DNA of 29,819 bases from a virus: positions 1-29,819 of the IMG/VR virus record IMGVR_UViG_3300033143_001973; one strand, 5' to 3'. The notes below the pieces were generated by a model. The model saw only the letters and a program-made list of their open reading frames with translations, was not told the origin of the DNA and did not search any database. Positions 29,712 through 29,819 of the stretch are shown piece by piece (the first letter of the stretch is position 1; each line of letters opens with the position of its first letter). The position numbers were made by a program, and so were the translations under genes.

Positions 29712-29819
29712 ATTACTCCGGGGGGGGCAGATTTAGACTTCTTATGTGTAAAGCGCGCCAATATGGACGTTTTTAAGCTCTTAAAAAAGAAAAACTGCTG
29801 ACTTTCTCTTTGACAGGTG

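Larger units (their letters stand above)
29465..29819. other. Non-coding regulatory region upstream of the late operon
   Basis: This 355-bp stretch has no supportable gene. Going leftward it has an AT-rich inverted repeat (TTTTTAAG/CTTAAAAA at 29770-29787), an 8-G run at 29720-29727, the parS-like palindrome, a TACCA-A-TGGTA repeat at 29642-29652, a sigma70 promoter and an intrinsic terminator. A TTGACA box at 29810-29815 reads toward the right edge and could be the -35 of a divergent promoter whose -10 is outside the window. Small-subunit terminase binding sites (cos/pac) usually lie near here. Confidence 0.7.

Noticed and set aside
29688-29716. Plus-strand promoter TTGACT with a -10 at 29711-29716
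   Set aside because: The -10 would be AATTAC, a poor match, and the region is better explained by the palindrome.
29770-29787. Inverted repeat TTTTTAAG/CTTAAAAA as a terminator
   Set aside because: Two-nt loop and all-AT stem are too weak; kept only as part of the non-coding region description.
29763-29801. 12-codon plus-strand frame ATGGACGTT...
   Set aside because: Too short, no SD, and ends within the AT-rich inverted repeat.
1-29819. CRISPR array, tRNA genes, insertion sequence or transposase
   Set aside because: No regularly spaced direct repeats, cloverleaf-like sequence or transposase motif was seen; the only tandem repeats are within coding sequence.

Overview
The window is the late (virion and lysis) module of a tailed dsDNA bacteriophage, free or integrated. 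Every gene I can support lies on the minus strand, so transcription and gene order run from right to left. Genes are packed with 1- to 4-nt stop/start overlaps (TAATG, ATGA) and AGGAG-type ribosome-binding sites. There is no tape-measure or major tail-tube gene. A large-subunit terminase, a long portal, a gp6-like adaptor, a nozzle-type protein and ejection-type proteins with an Ala/Gly-rich membrane-like segment or long coiled coils are present instead. This points to a short-tailed, podovirus-like member of Caudoviricetes. Lipobox proteins, including an overlapping spanin-like pair, suggest a Gram-negative host. I cannot name the host or a close relative.

Layout from right to left. (1) 29465-29819 is non-coding. 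It holds a parS-like palindrome, a G8 run, a near-consensus sigma70 promoter pointing into the late genes and, about 10 nt after its start point, a strong intrinsic terminator. (2) 23679-29464 is packaging and portal: small and large terminase, a putative HExxH metallopeptidase, a 32-aa charged protein, a Tyr/Gln/Gly-rich disordered protein, a 60-aa protein, the portal and a 67-aa protein. (3) 19763-23630 is the head: scaffold, a zinc-ribbon protein, a 273-aa head protein, a gpT-like major capsid protein and small head proteins, with stem-loops flanking the capsid and scaffold genes. (4) 12036-19750 is an accessory virion region: a lipoprotein, a Cys4 protein with HiPIP-like spacing, proteins built from a shared LxLxxxLxxP repeat, a 13-Asp-box propeller, small beta-rich proteins and two or three small membrane proteins. 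(5) 9729-12036 has a tail protein with a C-terminal zinc ribbon, then a holin-like protein and an overlapping spanin-like pair. (6) 1-9729 is the tail and DNA-ejection section: adaptor, a nozzle protein with three inserted HxH collar-like modules, a 77-aa protein, a cupin, an Ala/Gly-rich virion protein, an 11-residue-repeat protein and a very large protein (its C-terminus lies outside the window) with a HEAGH zincin motif and SH3-like domains.

Terminase fills a head made from portal, scaffold and capsid. Adaptor and nozzle close it. The repeat, propeller and HxH proteins probably contact the host surface. The three left-most proteins are probably ejected with the DNA, and the lysis genes release progeny. 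No endolysin, replication gene, integrase or tRNA is recognisable, so those must lie elsewhere. Beyond terminase, portal, capsid, adaptor and nozzle, functions are inferred from motifs and position.
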